A stretch of DNA of 64,000 nt from Diorhabda sublineata (taxonomy: Eukaryota > Arthropoda > Insecta > Coleoptera > Chrysomelidae), in the NCBI RefSeq assembly GCF_026230105.1, contig NC_079478.1, positions 23,389,653 to 23,453,652 on the forward strand. The letters run 5' to 3'. Position 1 is the stretch's first letter; each line of letters opens with the position of its first letter. The position numbers and the translations under genes were made by a program. The notes beneath the pieces were generated by a model. It worked only from the letters and a program-made list of their open reading frames with translations. It was not told where the DNA came from and did no database searches. Shown piece by piece: positions 1 through 11,600 of this stretch.

Positions 1-1360
1 TACATGTTTATTAGAATTAAGAAAACATCTAGTTAATCTTATTCAAAATCTTATAAGAAATATTGAAGACAAATTTTAAATTTAAATATCCAAACAAAAA
101 CGAAAGAGGATTAATAAATAGACGTATATGTATAATAAAAACCATGCAAATCTTGATTCTTAAGATGAAGAAAATGCAATCTTAGAACATTTGAAACAAG
201 ACAAACCTTCAGAATACAATTTAAAGGCAATACAGTGTCAGCAATCAAATAATAAATAATTTCAATAAAATTGTTCAAAAAATTAGAATCGAATTTGTTA
301 GACACGAAAGATATGTTCTGCCTCCAAATGCAATATAAGATAAATATTAAATAAAGTTATAATTATATAAAATATAACATTAGATGTTATGGAAACTGTA
401 CAGAATTCCTTGAAGCATTCTGCATATTAAGGACATTACATTCCAGTTTAATGAAATGAAAAGAATTATTTAGAGTTGCAAAAAATATTATATTATAAAT
501 TACAATTTCCATCGGAATTGAATGGGGAATATTTTATACTTTGAAGCAATTTTAGATATACAAAAAAAAATAAGACAGGACATGATTTATCAATTCGTTT
601 GTTTCTTTGGAAACTAAGAATAAAGCGAATGAAAAGAATGGCTTTGTATGTTATCCTAAAATTCTAAGTATTACCTTGTTCTCTTGGGCAATACAAGAGC
701 TGATTCCAATATTAAAATCTCATATTCAACTACTTTCCTAATTTGAATTTCCATAGAAATTGAGTGAGATTTTTATATGGCTACATTTTCATTAATTTTG
801 CAAAAAATCCCTAGTTAAGTTGAAAGCTAAAAATGTAAGATGTACATATTCAAAAAATAATGTGGTATATTTATTTCTGCATGTCACAAGAATCTTTTCA
901 AAATATGCCACAGTGTTTAAAATTATTGAAGAAATATTTATACTTTTGGATCATTAGACCATTGTTTCAAATAGTTATAAAAGAAGAGGCCCATATTGAA
1001 ATCCACTTTCTTATAGTGGCTACTGATTCCACAAAAATATCCACTTTTTGTTAAAGCATTGCGGAAATGAAAAATAAAACAGTTGTCCCATAGAAATAAA
1101 AAAAAACATTTAATTGGGTTTTGTATCACAAATATTGATTCTGGCTATGAATAGACATTTAACAAATTTATTACATATCTAAACTTGAAACTCTTGGACT
1201 AATGATCCAAAAAAATAAGACAAATAATACCATCAATAACAGTTCACATTCTAATATTTCTGAGTATTGCAAATCTTAAAAATGAGTAATAAAATCCTTA
1301 ACAAATAATTTACATTCACATTTAAAATTGGTTTAATCTAAATATATTAAGCAAATAACC
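1..1360. other. AT-rich stretch, nothing recognised
   Basis: No reading frame longer than about 65 codons looks coding, and I recognise no repeat boundary. The right end (roughly 1150-1360) is probably the 3' untranslated region of the minus-strand UBE2C gene that stops at 1361. Confidence 0.4.
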
Positions 1361-2178
1361 TCAAGCCTCCTTATATGTATCTGTAACATATTTCTTATAC
1401 TCCTCTTGTTTCTGCCACTTAGCTGCTGCTAAAGGATTTAAAGGACTGTCAATATTTGGTTCAGCAAGAAGTACTTGGATTGAAAGCAAAATTGTTCTTA
1501 CATCATATAATGCAGACCATTTATCTTTTAATATATCCAAACATATGTTGCCACTGGTATCTACATTGGGATGAAAGCATGGAGTGATAAATTTAACAGT
1601 AGGTGCCGTGTAGGGGTAAGAATGAGGAAACTGTAAGCTGAGTTTATATTTTAAAGTTTCATAGACCGAGTCTTTAGGACCTGTTATTGTACCAACCCAC
1701 TTAAAGAAGTTTTCCCCATCAGGGAAAGCTGATATGCTTTTATCTTGACTCATCATTAAGGTCATAAGTTCACTGTGTAATCTGAAAAAATAATTTACCA
1801 GTAATATTTTTATTTCTTTTTTTGTTAATCTAAAGTTTTATTCTATTATTTTGAACATTTCAATATGATTTTTTTAAAGAATAAAATGAAGCACTTATAG
1901 TTTTCTAATTCCAACCTCTAGAGTTATGTATTGATATTAGTGAAAAATATAATGTGATAAATTACAGGACTAACAAAATCAGTAATTTCGATAACAATAT
2001 AATGTTGCTGTAGGTACCATTAGTAATAATTGTAATTCAATAAACCATTTAATTTATAGCAAAAGTTTAGTTACCTTTTTGTCACTGCATGGTTATCATT
2101 TGAAGTCTTTTTCAACTCGTCATTTTGCTTTGTAATATCATTTTGTTGTTCCAGAAATGGATTTACGTTTTGAGCCAT
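1361..2178 (-). CDS. UBE2C: Ubiquitin-conjugating enzyme E2 C (UBE2C / vihar)
   Basis: Two exons on the minus strand: 2178-2075 and 1781-1361, giving 174 residues, close to the 179 of the human protein. The donor reads AAAAG|GTAA and the acceptor TTTTTTCAG|A, so a split AGA codon (Arg35) joins the exons and gives [12 protein letters not shown], the conserved start of the UBC fold. The catalytic cysteine is Cys115 within [19 protein letters not shown], and the HPN triad (HPNVDT) precedes it. The divergent, Asn/Gln-rich N-terminal extension before the fold is typical of UBE2C. An in-frame ATG at 2289 would add 37 residues; I prefer MAQNVNPF because the family begins there. Known role: with the APC/C it primes ubiquitin on mitotic cyclins and securin, acting in nucleus and cytosol. 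The assignment rests on clear family-wide similarity. Confidence 0.93.
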
Positions 2179-2289
2179 ATTCACCAGTACTTTTTTCTCT
2201 TGGAATTTATTTTTTTGACAGCAAAATTCGTTAATACTGACAACAATTATGGCGTACTGTGATTTGTAAAAAATATTTAAAACGACCAA

Positions 2290-3148
2290 TCAGCAATAAG
2301 ACATTTATCACTAGGAATGTTCAAGCAATGTCCTAACTAGCTGTAACCACAAAACTATCAACTCATTACTCCAATAGATAAACTATCATTTTATAGTGAG
2401 CACTTTCATAGAGAAAAAATACCGTCATATATGCAGGTTACCCTCCATACCGTCATATATTAAATAGATCATAGATAAAGTAAAAATAATTTTTCAAAGA
2501 GCACGAACATTTACCTCGAAGTATTATATGTATACTTCGAGGGTATTGACGTTCGGAAACTCACAGAGAGTGCGTAAAGGCACTTTCCCAGTACAAATAT
2601 ATTGAAGACGTATATGGCATTTACGCTATGTTTAGTTGTTTTCCAATTTATTAAGCACTTTATGTACGAAATTCATTGGATCGACACTTAGGAGCTCAGC
2701 ACACAAGAATCAATTGGAACAATCGTCGGTGAGCTTTATGTTAAGTGTCATTCTAAAACATACCACAAATTATTTGTTGCCGTGTCCGAAATATAAGATC
2801 GAGTATATAATCTTTGTATAAGATACTGGATTAATTCAATACATAATACGAATACTACATAAATACTTCTTTGTAACCATACTTTTTGCTGTAGATTACT
2901 TTCTTAGGCTTTTTTTATACACTTCATTATTGAGGAATAATGCATAATCTGAATTTGCTTTTGCATCCAATAATGTAAGGAAATATTTTTTAAACAGCCC
3001 GGTTGTGATTTCGTTTCAAACATACGAATGTAAATCTAAATAAATACCTAGATAATTTCAACTGTATAATTTGTATTTAAAATGCAAATTTGAAGCTCAT
3101 AAAGCCCAATCTTAGACAAGAAGTCTTTCTGTGTTTGGCACATAGATC
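2290..3148. other. UBE2C upstream region with a short palindrome
   Basis: No gene seen. It should contain the UBE2C promoter. The phrase taccgtcatatat occurs twice (about 2421 and 2449). Around 2514-2543 there is a near-perfect hairpin: the arm tacctcgaagta is followed by its inverse tacttcgagggta. A possible explanation is a transposon-end relic. Confidence 0.35.
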
Positions 3149-3558
3149 TCAAAGACGACAATTTAGAACATGCTCGATTCTATGTCTTGAATGGACAAAA
3201 ACGTTTTTCGTCTTCTGCGATTGGTTTACCTGATTACTTCGAACAATTCTAGCAAACAAATGCTTAGTGTACCATTCAGAATAGACAGTTCTACGTTGCT
3301 CTAATAGAACGGTGGCGACATGTCCAGTTATACCGAAAAAATACGCGATCATTTACTTCGAGGGGCTTCGTGCGCGAACAACTTCTGTTGGATTTGGCTC
3401 ATCGTGTAAGACTCATACAGTCGATTGTTGTTTAGTTTCGGGTTCATATGCATACATCCATGATTCGTCGTCTGTATGACGTCTTTATAGCACCGCAATT
3501 GAATTTTTTTATAACGCTCTGGACTAAGAGGTTGTCGTAAGTGCTTAGTGGAATGCAC
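3149..3558 (-). pseudogene. mariner transposase relic (middle part)
   Basis: Two overlapping minus-strand frames (3558-3349 and 3352-3149) give pieces in the order expected of a mariner transposase: KLNNNRLYESYTMSQ, corresponding to the ETKQQS...WVF region after the second catalytic-core block, then YFFGITGHVATVLLEQRR and YSEWYTKHLFARIV. The pieces are separated by a frame change, and neither the N-terminal helix-turn-helix nor the C-terminal HHDNA block is present, so this is an inactive internal fragment. The same domain is seen in the mariner at 43491-46656. Confidence 0.75.
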
Positions 3559-3829
3559 CTGGGTATTATAATTACCTCACTCTCTTTAGCTTTGAACTGT
3601 ACGTGGAGAATAATCCATGAATCAGGATTGTGATCACTTCTCTCTCTCTGCTCTTAAAAAAAATGCAACATTATCCCCATCTCTACTAACCTCAATGACG
3701 CAAAATGCAATATAAATAAAGCCAATTGGCGTATCATACACACATTGAAAATAATAAAAATAATAATCATCACAGCAATATGGACTACCCATCGTTTGTG
3801 GAGATACTCCTAAAAGCTTTAAGTTTCAT

Positions 3830-4170
3830 TTAAGAACTAGATCCATGGAAAATTCGATCAATTTTAAGAAAGTAAAATTTAAAACAAGTCGGCTTCCAAT
3901 TCCAATTCCAATATGATGATTGTTTTACAAAAAAATCTCAAATTTCAATATCTTCAATGCTATAATTTTTTCTGACTCCCAGTGTGCAATTAATTCCATA
4001 TCTGAGACATCCTTCTCTTCATCCTCCAATCCCTTCATTCTTAAAAATAGGAAACTGGTGTAGTAGCAAGGAAAAGACATTCGAATCTTATGGATTCTAT
4101 GACACTCTCATATTAAAGGAAATGACAGAGCAGACGATCTCACAAACCTAGCAAGAACCATCAGACGTTC
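3830..4170 (+). pseudogene. LINE RNase H domain relic (R1-like)
   Basis: Plus-strand reading gives IIFSDSQCAINSISE near 3965-4010 and, after frame changes, WIL-HSHIKGNDRADDLTNLA at about 4094-4153. These match the RNase H block of insect non-LTR retrotransposons (a D-S pair, then W-P-H-x-G-I-x-G-N-x-x-A-D). An in-frame stop replaces the proline of the W-x-P motif. No reverse transcriptase is present next to it, so this is a 5'-truncated or fragmented copy. Confidence 0.6.
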
Positions 4171-4557
4171 CATCTTCCTTGAAGACTGGAGAATGGAGCT
4201 TACAGTCCATACATAAAGTCAAACATGAACCATAAATAGAGAGTAAGTCAGATAAAATTACTACAAATAGGTCGAATAGCCCTCTCAGCTGAATCCTTCC
4301 TAATCTAAGAAGAAGAAAACTATTTAATTTAAAATAGAAAATAGGCGCAAAATAGAAAAAATATTGTATTACACTTGTTTTATAAAACAATTTTATAAAA
4401 CAATTTATAGTGTCCTATAAAACTATGACCTATATGAGCGTAAATATATTTGCAGGTAAATGGTCAATAGTTATTTTTAGAACACTTCTTAGAACACATC
4501 TATTATACAAATGTGCTAATATTTATAAACAGAAGAACTATAAAGCTTCAAATTAAA

Positions 4558-4558
<1 letters not shown>

Positions 4559-4634
<76 letters not shown>
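4559..4634. repeat. (TA)n microsatellite
   Basis: About 76 bp of uninterrupted TA dinucleotide. The open frames crossing it on both strands, rich in Tyr-Ile, are artefacts of the repeat. Confidence 0.97.
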
Positions 4635-4638
<4 letters not shown>

Positions 4639-4863
4639 TCCAAAACGGAACGCGACGTTCGAAAGCTGATAAAAATGTTTGTTCGGGTTGCATCCAGCTG
4701 ATTGGTGTATTTTCTCCTGGAACATAGTTTTTGAAAAGCCCTATATTCTTCCGAGTACATCCACTTTGAACTTTGTCAAAATAATTCTAATTAAATATTG
4801 CAGGTTATCGGTACAAGCCATCTATAGAAATAGGTGATTTGTGGTTATCGACGGCACGTCCAT

Positions 4864-5530
4864 TGAGTTAATATTAAAGATAGAGAGAGCGAGGTATGGA
4901 ATCTTACATGATGTAAAGACTACAAGGTGTGCTATAGCGCACCAGCTGGGAAGCAGCCAATGAGAATTCGCTCCCAAAATGACGCTCCAATTTGAAACAT
5001 TTGAATCGAATACATGATATAAAGACTACAAGGTGTGCTATTGCGCACCAGCTGGGAAGCAGCCAATGAAAATTCGCTCCCAAAGAGATGCGCAGAACGA
5101 GTCGAAAATGAGCCCTCGGGAAGAACACACCTTGTAGTCTTTACATCATGGGATCTTGTTCAAGTGAGCCTAAAATACCAATAAAGCGAGTGAAAAGAGG
5201 TAGAGAGGATTGAACCCTCACATGTAATACTCCTATATGGACAGTTAGTATGGGAAAAAACGTCCCTATGTTACGGTGCCGACAATATTCATTTTCTCTC
5301 TGGTTCGAGACACTTTATCTATACTGCACATGCTTGAGAACGCGCCGAACCGAGCTGAAACCTCGGAGGATAGAGAAATCGTTGCCATTCTGTCGGAACA
5401 GCTTCTACTTATTAAAACTGTCCATATAGGAGTATTACACTTATGGTTCAACCTATGCTCTTTGTCTATCTTCCAATTGTACGATTTCACTTACATGTCG
5501 CTCTCTCTATCTTTTATATTAACTCTATGA
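4864..5530. mobile_element. Inverted-repeat element (MITE-like) with another element nested in it
   Basis: The left end gagttaatattaaagatag and following gagagcg return inverted at the right end (ctctctctatcttttatattaactc, about 5501-5529). Inner arm segments also pair: gtaatactcctatatggaca at 5224-5243 and its exact complement at 5421-5440, with flanking ...ttgaacc... also conserved. The arms therefore exceed 100 bp with a loop around 5247-5417. No transposase is encoded, so it is probably a non-autonomous DNA transposon. Its right end is about 93 bp upstream of the UTP25 ATG. Confidence 0.75.
4909..5152. mobile_element. Nested short element with 25-bp perfect terminal inverted repeats
   Basis: Begins catgatgtaaagactacaag and ends with its exact complement (25 bp arms at about 4909-4933 and 5128-5152). 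Inside, a segment of about 70 bp (4915-4983) containing gcaccagctgggaagcagcc is repeated directly at about 5019-5087 with few changes. Flanking bases (ggaatctt left, ggatctt right) resemble an imperfect target duplication. It interrupts the left arm of the 4864-5530 element. Confidence 0.75.
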
Positions 5531-5622
5531 ACACTTCCAGCATGTGATGTCTTTTAGGGTTAGGAAAAATATTAATCAACATTAAGTTTCACAATTGATA
5601 TTTTTTTTTTTTTATTGGTGTA

Positions 5623-8600
5623 ATGGCTCGCCGAGGAAAAGTGAAGTATAAAGATGTTGTTAAAAAGCCATATATGCAACAGAAAAAAACCCAGAAATTG
5701 AAATCAAGGAAAAAATTTAAGTCATTTATTAAGAAAAATAGTAAGACTAGAACATTTTCTTCTAGTATATATTATGAACCACAACACAAACAACAAAAGT
5801 TAAATCAAGAATTGAGAGCAGAAACATCTTCATCAGAAGAAGAAACTGTGGATTTGAACAATCTTATTAATACATTTTCTAATAAAGGAAACAAAAAAGC
5901 AATTGATAGTAGCAGTGACAGTGAAGGAGATATTCTCTTCTCAAATAGTAATGAAGTAACTAATGATGATAGTAATGATGAAAATAGTGATTTTCTTGAA
6001 GAACAGAGTTATGAAGCTAACCAATGTAAAAGTGGTGAATATGAGAATAATGACATTTTTAGTGATGTAGAAAAAGATGATGTATGTTTAAGTGAGGGCA
6101 AAAACGATTCTGATTCTTATATTTCTTCGGCCAATGATGAAATGATAGATGACAAGGAAGATCCATTCAATAAACATCTATTATATGACTTACATGAATC
6201 CATGCTGGAGACACTTCAAATGATACCTGTAAATTCAACAAATATTTCAGTGATTTGGCCAGTTTTGCGTAATTTACATTTTCAAATTCCAAAATGTGAA
6301 TTACCATCTATAGTCAAGGAAGACACATTTACATTATCAGGAAACAAGACATATGCTTCCCAAGGAAGAGTTCCAAATCTTATGAAATATCATGATTTTG
6401 ATAAATTATACATCAAATCACAAATTGTTGGTAACCTACCAAAAGTGAACAAAGCTATTATAAATAGTGAAAAATTCACACCATTGCAAGAGGAAATGTT
6501 TTCTATAATTAATAATTATCAGGACTTTTATTATCCTGAACGAACATTCAGTAATTCCGAAGAAATTAGGTATATTTACTGTGTGCATGCAGTAAATCAT
6601 ATTTTAAAAACAAGACTAAAAGTTATTCACCATAATGCAAGATTGACCAAGAAAGATGAAATACCTGAAGAATTTAGAGATCAATGCTTAGTACGTCCTA
6701 AAGTAAGTTGGAAGTATGTGATTTTAATTATGTCTATAAACAGCGGTTTCTGACCGAGTATATCTTAGCGTTCTTGCTTATTTTTGCTGCTTGAAGTAGT
6801 TTATCTTATCTTTTTACTTATTTCATTTTTAATATATTCAACCATTTCATTTTCTGTATAATGATTGTTCTAAGAATAAGTATTTTATATATACTTTTGT
6901 AGCACATATCACTAAAATTAATATTGTGCTATTCTCTTTATACATCATTTGTTTCAGGTTCTAGTAATTTTACCTTTTAAAGATGCTGCATACAAAACTA
7001 TTCAAATAATTATCAGTTTAATTATTTCAGAAGATAAAGGTAATGTTATGAACAAAAATAGGTTTATTGAAGACTATACAGGCAAAGAGTTGTTTTTTCC
7101 TAAAAAGAATCCAAAACCTGAAGACTATGAACTATTATTTCAGGGCAATACAAGTGATGATTTCAAAATTGGCATAACTGTTACAAAAAAGAGTTTGAAG
7201 GTAAGGAGAATATCAGTGGCTTTAACATTATGGTAATTTCTGGACAAACATTCAAATTAGTAGACTCATGCTACTTTGTGTCACATATGAAATTGAACCC
7301 ACCGTGCTGATTTAGAGTTCTTTTCAACTAGGATACATGCTTTTAAATATATGTTCACACTGGGTCCAGCACAGTACCTATTCCAATTTGCATTACTAAA
7401 TATCAGTATCTCACCCTTTTACTGGCCACATACTGGCGCGAAAGACCAAATTATTGGACATTGTAGTTTAATGGCCAGACTGTTGGCTGTATAAAAAAAG
7501 TTGGGTGTAAATCCCATGATTTTATATCGAGGAATAGATTTCTGTATTCAAATTTTAATTTTGATGTTCAGGGTTACCAGGAGACACATTTTTTAATTGG
7601 AACCCTATTATTTGATGTAGTAAATTAATTCTACACCCTATTTCTAGCAACTTTAACTTAGAACACTTTTTTGATAGGAGCAACCATATAAAAGGTTATG
7701 GGGGCTTTCAGCAAACTAAATCCCCCCTTTTCCATATAAAAGGAGTAGGTTAGGTACCATTCAATTCACAATAATTTTTTCGCACGCACAGAACTCCTTT
7801 TCCTTTGGAATATTTTCAAGTTCAAATCGTGAATCTATTGTCCATGTGTCTAGTCATAATCTTTGAAATCTATATGGTTTGTTCTAAAAAAATTAAAAAC
7901 GTTGCGATTTGGTTCATATTGCTATGTATGCTATACTAATACTGAATTTTATTTCTTTATTCACTTTCTTGATTTAACAATTCATGAGGATTAAAGACAA
8001 TAACACGTTTATTAAATATAAACAAACATTTGTAACAAAGAAACTGGAATTTATAAGGACTTTTGATAAATGAAAGAGTTAAATATAGGAAGAGGAAAAT
8101 AATTTAAAAAAAAATTTTTTTATCGTAATGTGACACTAACCAGCAGGTAATTATTAATAGAATGTAAACTATGAACCCTTCTGGTTAATATCTGTGGAGG
8201 TAGATTTCTGAGCGATTTTCGTTATGAATGTTTAATTTTTTTGTTTTTCATTGAAAAAACTTCAGGAGCCTATAAAAGTTCAAGCTATATAAATTTAAAT
8301 TATGATTATAAAGTTACAAATAAAGTTAAATATTCTTAATAAGAATGATTCATTAATTTTGGCTCACCAAAATTGTTGTGGTGCTTTAAGAAAGACATAC
8401 GTTAAAGTATAAAATTTTTTTGCATTTTCTCACTGGTGTAAGGTACAATGTTTGGGGGTTATAAACCTTAAGTAGGTATCAGGTAATCAAGGTGCGCAGT
8501 ATCTGAGCTCTCTCACGTTAAATTATAAAAGTTGAAATTTACACAGAGTGTTCAAATGACCATTCTAAGTCATTATTCAAAAGGCCAGACCTATCCGAAG

Positions 8601-11600
8601 GGTCTAACACTCCGCCCGACGCGGTAGAAGGTCAAATGCATTGAGAGAGCATTGCTCAGGTATTGAATGCATTTAAGAGAATATTCCTGCAGCTTAAATT
8701 TTATAATTAACAAAAAATTTATGTGAATATCACTCACCTCTAAAACCTAGGTAGGCTTTATTCAGTCTAAGGGGGTGTTAAACCCTTTGAATAGGTCTGG
8801 TTATTTAAAAATTATTGTATAATAATTTTTCTGTAATATTCACATAAATTTTTTATTAATTATAAAATTTAGACTGCGGGAATACTCTCTTAAATAGATG
8901 AGCAATGCTCTCTCAGTGCATTTGACCTTCTACGGCGTCTGATGGAGAGTTAGACCCTTCGGATAAGTCTGGCCTTTTAAATAATGACTTAGAATGGTCA
9001 TTGGAACACTCTGTGTAAATTTCAGCTTTTATAATTTAACGTATGTCTGGCAGGCACTAGCTCTTAGTTTATGTATGCTGGTTACAGTATCTGAAACCAG
9101 GATACTGAAGATATTATATTGATGTTGCATAAATATTCAGCAAACTGATCACATACAATAGTAGCTCGTCTTATAAGGTATACTTCCGTATTCATGATAT
9201 TGTTGTTTTAGGATATATGTAGAGCAATGAATCCTCTTGTCTTTATCTCTCTCAAAATTCCCAGAATTGTGAAGTACAGTGTAGGCCCTTATTAAGTCAT
9301 CGGCTAACTTGGTAGACGCATCAAGAGGTTGGTGGAATATTTTCCGTTTCTTATTTCTGAAAGTACATCACATCTTATATGCACAACTACAATTATCATT
9401 ATCCTTTTCTGGTAAAATATTGGTATCAGGAAGATCTAATGTGTTTGTTGTTAATTTCTTTTTGTTTCTTGTAGAAACTTGAGTGCTGCAAACATTTGAA
9501 TCATTGTTTTTACAGTAATTTCCACAAATGTAAAACAAAGATAAATCGCACTTTGCTAATACTTGATTTGAAAAAAATCGTTTATAATTAAAACATTTAC
9601 CACTGATTTTTGGTTCTATCACTCAAATATGTTTACATTTTTTTGTATAGAATATACCATAGCATAACGCATTTTCGGTATTAATATGAAAAAGGCGGTT
9701 CTGAATTGATATTGTCTGTGTACACAGAAAAGTTGACAAAACTACATTCTAAAAAACGGATTTTGACTGTATCTGGCGCAAACTCTGTATTTCCTATATA
9801 ATGTCTTGAAAATAGTATCCTACTCTTTTAGAATTCAGAATTCATGTGAATAGTCTTCATTAACTTTCCATCAGATCTCATGACCATCTCTTTTTGAGAC
9901 TTTCATTATAATAGGCTTCTTCATATTTTTGATTGGTTTCTATGAATTATAGATTTGCTTGTACAACTCCACAGCTTTATTCCATAAATCCATATTGGTT
10001 AAATAATTACTTTACATAAAAGGAGTTTTTTTTCTAATGATAGATTCGATATCCTTCCGATTAACCAGTATAGGTCTATAATTTTCTCTGTTTTCATTTA
10101 CATGGGTAGATTTGGTCTCATTTATCTAGATTTTCTATTTATGCAGCCAGACTTGTAATTTACCTAGGTGCTTCTATAGTGTATTAGATGCCTCCGCTGG
10201 ATTTTCATGGCCTGTTAGGATATCTGCGTCGTCTGCGAATGCGCCTATATTTACATTAGAGGACTAGGCACTTCCCAATGGGACTCACGATGTTATGGGA
10301 CGACTGTTAGTAACTACTTTGTTTAATCTCCACCCGGCAGGCATCACTCGAATTGCTTAATGTAAAAAGGTTTACCCTCTTGTGCTTGTTTTTTTTACAT
10401 AAATAAAATTATTGCCACACCTCCAAAACAACATCTTTCTTAGTTGATAGAGACTTGCTTTAAATTTAATTACACCTCAGTACAGATTCTTCCAATTCTC
10501 CCGTTGAAAGGTTTCATTTGACACACTCCAAAAAAACAAAAACGACCGTATACATGAAATTTTAACACGCCGTATAGATCTATGATCTATAATCAGTCTA
10601 TTCATTCTGCAATAAATATTCAACTTATTCAATATTCTATGGCCACTAAAGAAAAACATTTTAAATGTAACCTTCCTATGTAAGACAATGATGAGAATGT
10701 AATATAATGATGACTTTGTACCGTTTATCAATTATTTACGTCATAAGTATAAGTAGTGTAAATATACCAGAAACAAACCTTGTTCAAAATCTGTACATAT
10801 CCAAGTAAAACACAGCCCAAAATCTTCCTATATTATATTATGCGTCCAAAGAAACAAGCGAAAACATAAAAATCATTGGGAAAACCAGAAAGATACTAGT
10901 ACCTACTTAAAATTTATGAACAGTATGCAACAACTAACTGAGGAAAAGACTTATACTTGTTTGTAAGATCGATACATTTCTGAGACATCCACTCAAGATA
11001 GAGAACATTTCGAATGAGGATATATTGCTGATTAGAAATATCGCATTAACACAGATACATATGACATATAGACTTAAAGTTATTGGCTGAAAAATATGGA
11101 CATTTGTTGTTGATTTTTTGAGATTTCTATTAGAAACAGATCCCTCTCACTTCTCTATTCCCACTACCGTAACCTACGCAACTAATTGAACGGAGACTTT
11201 CATAAAAAATAAGAAAGCACTTTCCAATTTTTATGGTACAATTATAAAATATATGGCAGGAATCCCGAATTACTCAGATTTGAACTCATTAAAAACACAA
11301 ATAATGTCCATATAATTGAAAATATTCATGAAGAAATTTAATAATCAAATCTCATTTGGACCAATTCTCATACTTTTGAATTATTAATAAAAATAAGAAA
11401 AAGTATTATACTTGTATCTGGTGATTTTAATATGAAAATGTCAAAAAGTTTTTTATATTTATATTTTATAAAAATGTTTGTGGGTTCCTAAATCTCCATT
11501 AGGATTCTCAGAATGGTCTATATTTCCATCATATAAATGTTACATTGAGTCAACCTTCGAAGATAATCCTATGCTATAACAATCGTTTTTTACAAAAATT

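Noticed and set aside
2636..2821. 61-codon plus-strand frame
   Set aside because: No domain, no splice context and typical chance length for this composition.
4513..4760. Two open frames on both strands with long Tyr-Ile runs
   Set aside because: They are produced by the (TA)n tract and have no flanking coding signal.
5266..5530. Overlapping frames of about 75-84 codons on both strands
   Set aside because: They lie in the loop and arm of the 4864-5530 inverted-repeat element and show no domain.
9368..9622. 84-codon Cys-containing frame in UTP25 intron 2, considered as a nested gene
   Set aside because: No family match and no supporting splice or start context.
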